Positions 6,304-7,979 of a stretch of DNA of 7,979 nucleotides are shown piece by piece. The position numbers and the translations under genes are program-made. The stretch lies in the NCBI GenBank assembly GCA_017853285.1, contig JAFMJU010000171.1:1-7979 (forward strand), in the 5' to 3' direction. This stretch comes from Gemmataceae bacterium. GTDB taxonomy: Bacteria > Planctomycetota > Planctomycetia > Gemmatales > Gemmataceae. Under the pieces are notes generated by a model that had not been told where the DNA came from, made no database searches, and was given only the letters and a program-made list of their open reading frames with translations. Numbering within the stretch: position 1 is the first letter of the stretch; the number at the start of each line of letters is the position of its first letter.

Positions 6304-7782
6304 ATGGGTGATAGCCGAGTGGATCCGCTGGCCATTGTTGAAAAAGTCAGGCACCTGCCGGGGCTTCTGGCCTGGCAGTCCGGGGCTTTGGGTGAGCGCG
6401 TGGTTTGGCGGACCGCCAGTGGTCAGCTGACCATTTCCGAATGGCACCGGCGGGCTGTGGATTTCGCGGGGCGACTGGCCCGGGCGGGGTTGCGGGAAGG
6501 TGATGTCGCCGGGCTGCGGATGGGTGAAGGGATCGACTGGGTGGTGGCCCTGTTCGGCCTGTGGCGGGCGGGGGCGGTGGTACTGCCCCTGGGTGTGGGC
6601 CAGCGGTGGCAGGGGGCCCGGGAAACCTTGGACCGGGCTGGAGCGCGCTGGCTGGTGACGGGGGGTGAACGGCCCTGGACCGGGCAGACCCGGGTGGTGG
6701 TGTTCGGCACGGGGCGGCGGGGCGGGTTGGATTGTTGTCCCGAGGGCATGGGGCCCGAGAGCCTGGCCCTGGTGGCGCCCACCTCGGGGACCACGGGCGA
6801 GCCGAAGCTGGCGATGCTGACGCACGGGAACCTGCTGGCAAGCGCGGGGGCCCGGGCCAGCCTGGTGGGCCACCAGCCGGGTGACCGTGTGCTGAGCTGG
6901 CTGCCCCTGACGCACCAGTACGCTTTGAACGCGGATGTGGTGAAGGGGCTGCTGGCCGGGGCGCAGGCGGCGCGGCTGGTGAGCCCGCGGGGGATATTGC
7001 GCGGGTTGCGGCGATGGAAGCCGACGCATTTCCAGGCGGTGCCGCGGCTGTACGAGAAGGTGTGGCGTCTGGCCGGCGGCGAGCAGGCGACACCTGAGAG
7101 CTTGAAACACTTTTTTGGCGGGCGGTTGCGCTGGGCGGGTTGCGGGGGCGCGCCTTTGCCCGGCTGGCTGGCGGAGGCGTACGCTCGGCTGGGCCTGCCT
7201 ATTCTGGAAGGGTACGGGCTGACGGAGGCGTCGCCGCTGGTGACGATGAACACGCCGCTGGCTTACCGGGCGGGCACGGCGGGACGCGTGGTGCCCGGGA
7301 TGCGGGTGGAGATCGCAGGGGATGGCGAGATTCTGGTGCGCGGCGCGGGTGTGATGCGCGGGTACCACGGTGACCCGGAGGCGACCGGGCGCGTGCTGCG
7401 CAACGGTTGGCTGCACACGGGCGACCTGGGGAGCCTGGAGGACGGGTACCTGCGGGTGACGGGGCGGAAGAATGATTTGATCGTGCTGAGCACGGGGCGC
7501 AAGGTGATGCCTGCCCGCGTGGAGGCGGCGCTGCTGGCGCTGCCCTGGGTGGAGACGGCGGTGGTGTACGGGGATGGTGAACCGCGCGTGCGGGCGCTGG
7601 TGCGGGCCCGGGCGGGCAGCAGGCCGAACTGGAATGTGGGCAGGCTGGAAGGCCTGGAAGAGCACGAGCAGCCGGCACGGCTGGTGCCGATGGAGCGGGA
7701 GCTGAGCGTGGAGCTGGGTGAGGTGACGGCGCTTGGCAAGATCAACCGCGCGGTGGTGGCGCGCCACTTCACCGGCGGCTGA
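6304..7782 (+). CDS. AMP-forming acyl-CoA synthetase (ANL superfamily)
   Basis: Predicted to activate a carboxylic acid, probably a fatty acid, with ATP and transfer it to CoA through an acyl-adenylate. The 492-residue protein carries the family motifs in order: P-loop TSGTTGEPK (160-168), LPLTHQYALN (200-209) and FQAVPRLYEKVW (243-254) as in long-chain fatty acyl-CoA synthetases, EGYGLTEASP (302-311), GWLHTGDLG (368-376), hinge GRKND (387-391), and C-terminal GKINR (478-482) with Lys479 as the likely catalytic lysine. It is shorter than typical long-chain enzymes (about 600), but no motif is missing. The start is uncertain. The ATG at 6304 has only an AAAG-like upstream sequence, and a GTG at 6319 is an alternative; the long upstream extension of the frame looks noncoding. 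It stands alone on its strand here and converges with the next gene. Acyl chain length cannot be read from the sequence. Confidence 0.9.
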   Translation: MGDSRVDPLAIVEKVRHLPGLLAWQSGALGERVVWRTASGQLTISEWHRRAVDFAGRLARAGLREGDVAGLRMGEGIDWVVALFGLWRAGAVVLPLGVGQRWQGARETLDRAGARWLVTGGERPWTGQTRVVVFGTGRRGGLDCCPEGMGPESLALVAPTSGTTGEPKLAMLTHGNLLASAGARASLVGHQPGDRVLSWLPLTHQYALNADVVKGLLAGAQAARLVSPRGILRGLRRWKPTHFQAVPRLYEKVWRLAGGEQATPESLKHFFGGRLRWAGCGGAPLPGWLAEAYARLGLPILEGYGLTEASPLVTMNTPLAYRAGTAGRVVPGMRVEIAGDGEILVRGAGVMRGYHGDPEATGRVLRNGWLHTGDLGSLEDGYLRVTGRKNDLIVLSTGRKVMPARVEAALLALPWVETAVVYGDGEPRVRALVRARAGSRPNWNVGRLEGLEEHEQPARLVPMERELSVELGEVTALGKINRAVVARHFTGG

Positions 7783-7793
7783 GGACGGAAGGC

Positions 7794-7979
7794 TCATCGG
7801 GGGTTCAGGCGTTGTTTGTGGCCTGAGCAAAGGCACCGGAAGTAAGCACCCTGAAAATCGATCTGGAACCGCAGCACCGCGTGGCAAGCGGGGCAGCGGG
7901 GGGTCACTATGCGTTCCTCGAGCGAGGCGATGGCCTCGAAGGCGGGGGAATCGCGGCGGGTGAATGGCAGGGGGCGCGG
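7794..7979 (-). CDS. Cysteine-rich zinc-ribbon-like protein, 3' end only
   Basis: The last 61 codons of a minus-strand gene whose start lies beyond the right edge, so no start codon is needed inside the window. The visible part contains CPAC (29-32 of the fragment), an aromatic middle, and CLCSGH (49-54), then a short basic tail (KQRLNPR) and TGA. Two cysteine pairs about 16 residues apart plus His54 suggest a small zinc-binding fold. The reading frame is open to the edge with normal codon use. Its stop lies 11 nt from that of the acyl-CoA synthetase on the opposite strand, with no clear terminator between. I do not recognise the family; it could be a short hypothetical protein or the zinc-binding tail of a larger one. 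Confidence 0.6.
   Translation of the reverse strand, partial: PRPLPFTRRDSPAFEAIASLEERIVTPRCPACHAVLRFQIDFQGAYFRCLCSGHKQRLNPR

Noticed and set aside
7805..7826. TCAGGC/GCCTGA hairpin as a terminator for the acyl-CoA synthetase
   Set aside because: The 6-bp stem has no T-run on either strand and lies inside the coding end of the edge gene.
4372..7887. A 1171-codon open frame on the minus strand
   Set aside because: It lies antisense to the DUF1499, lipoprotein and acyl-CoA synthetase genes and is Pro/Arg/His-rich without any family motif. Long antisense frames are common in GC-rich DNA.

Overview
The window is GC-rich bacterial chromosome. Three things suggest a planctomycete, probably Gemmata-like: the small proline- and tyrosine-rich lipoprotein, the HELYH-type putative metallopeptidase, and the mixed use of clear and weak Shine-Dalgarno sites. 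This is an inference from recalled family resemblance; there is no rRNA or other phylogenetic marker here.

Layout, left to right. Bases 1-295 hold no credible gene but are dense in secondary structure: a perfect 8-bp hairpin (18-49), a long imperfect inverted repeat with 30-nt core arms (42-203), and a second hairpin built from a short GTTGCGG-type repeat (212-283). A textbook intrinsic terminator follows (296-328), oriented for the minus strand. It closes a probable three-gene minus-strand operon read from right to left: a putative zinc metallopeptidase (4844-4092), a YjhG/YagF-type D-xylonate dehydratase (4059-2086), and a major facilitator transporter of the nucleoside:H+ symporter family (2019-352). 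Gaps between these genes are 32 and 66 nt. Dehydratase plus permease suggests uptake and breakdown of a pentose-derived sugar acid. The aldolase and dehydrogenase that would complete the pathway are not in the window.

The operon is divergent from a plus-strand pair: a 78-aa lipoprotein (5037-5273) and, 22 nt later, a membrane-anchored DUF1499 protein (5296-5784). A 519-nt gene-free stretch (5785-6303) follows. It contains several palindromes, a weak minus-strand terminator-like hairpin, and a candidate operator and promoter next to the following gene. That gene is a compact but motif-complete AMP-forming acyl-CoA synthetase (6304-7782). It converges, with 11 nt between stop codons, on the 3' end of a minus-strand gene for a small cysteine-rich, zinc-ribbon-like protein that runs off the right edge (7979-7794).

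I found no tRNA, rRNA, CRISPR array, transposase or integrase. Most of the window is ordinary metabolism and envelope genes. The least explained parts are the structured 1-295 region, the AT-rich patch coding the metallopeptidase active site, the roughly 120-residue hydrophilic insert in the transporter, and the structured 519-nt spacer.
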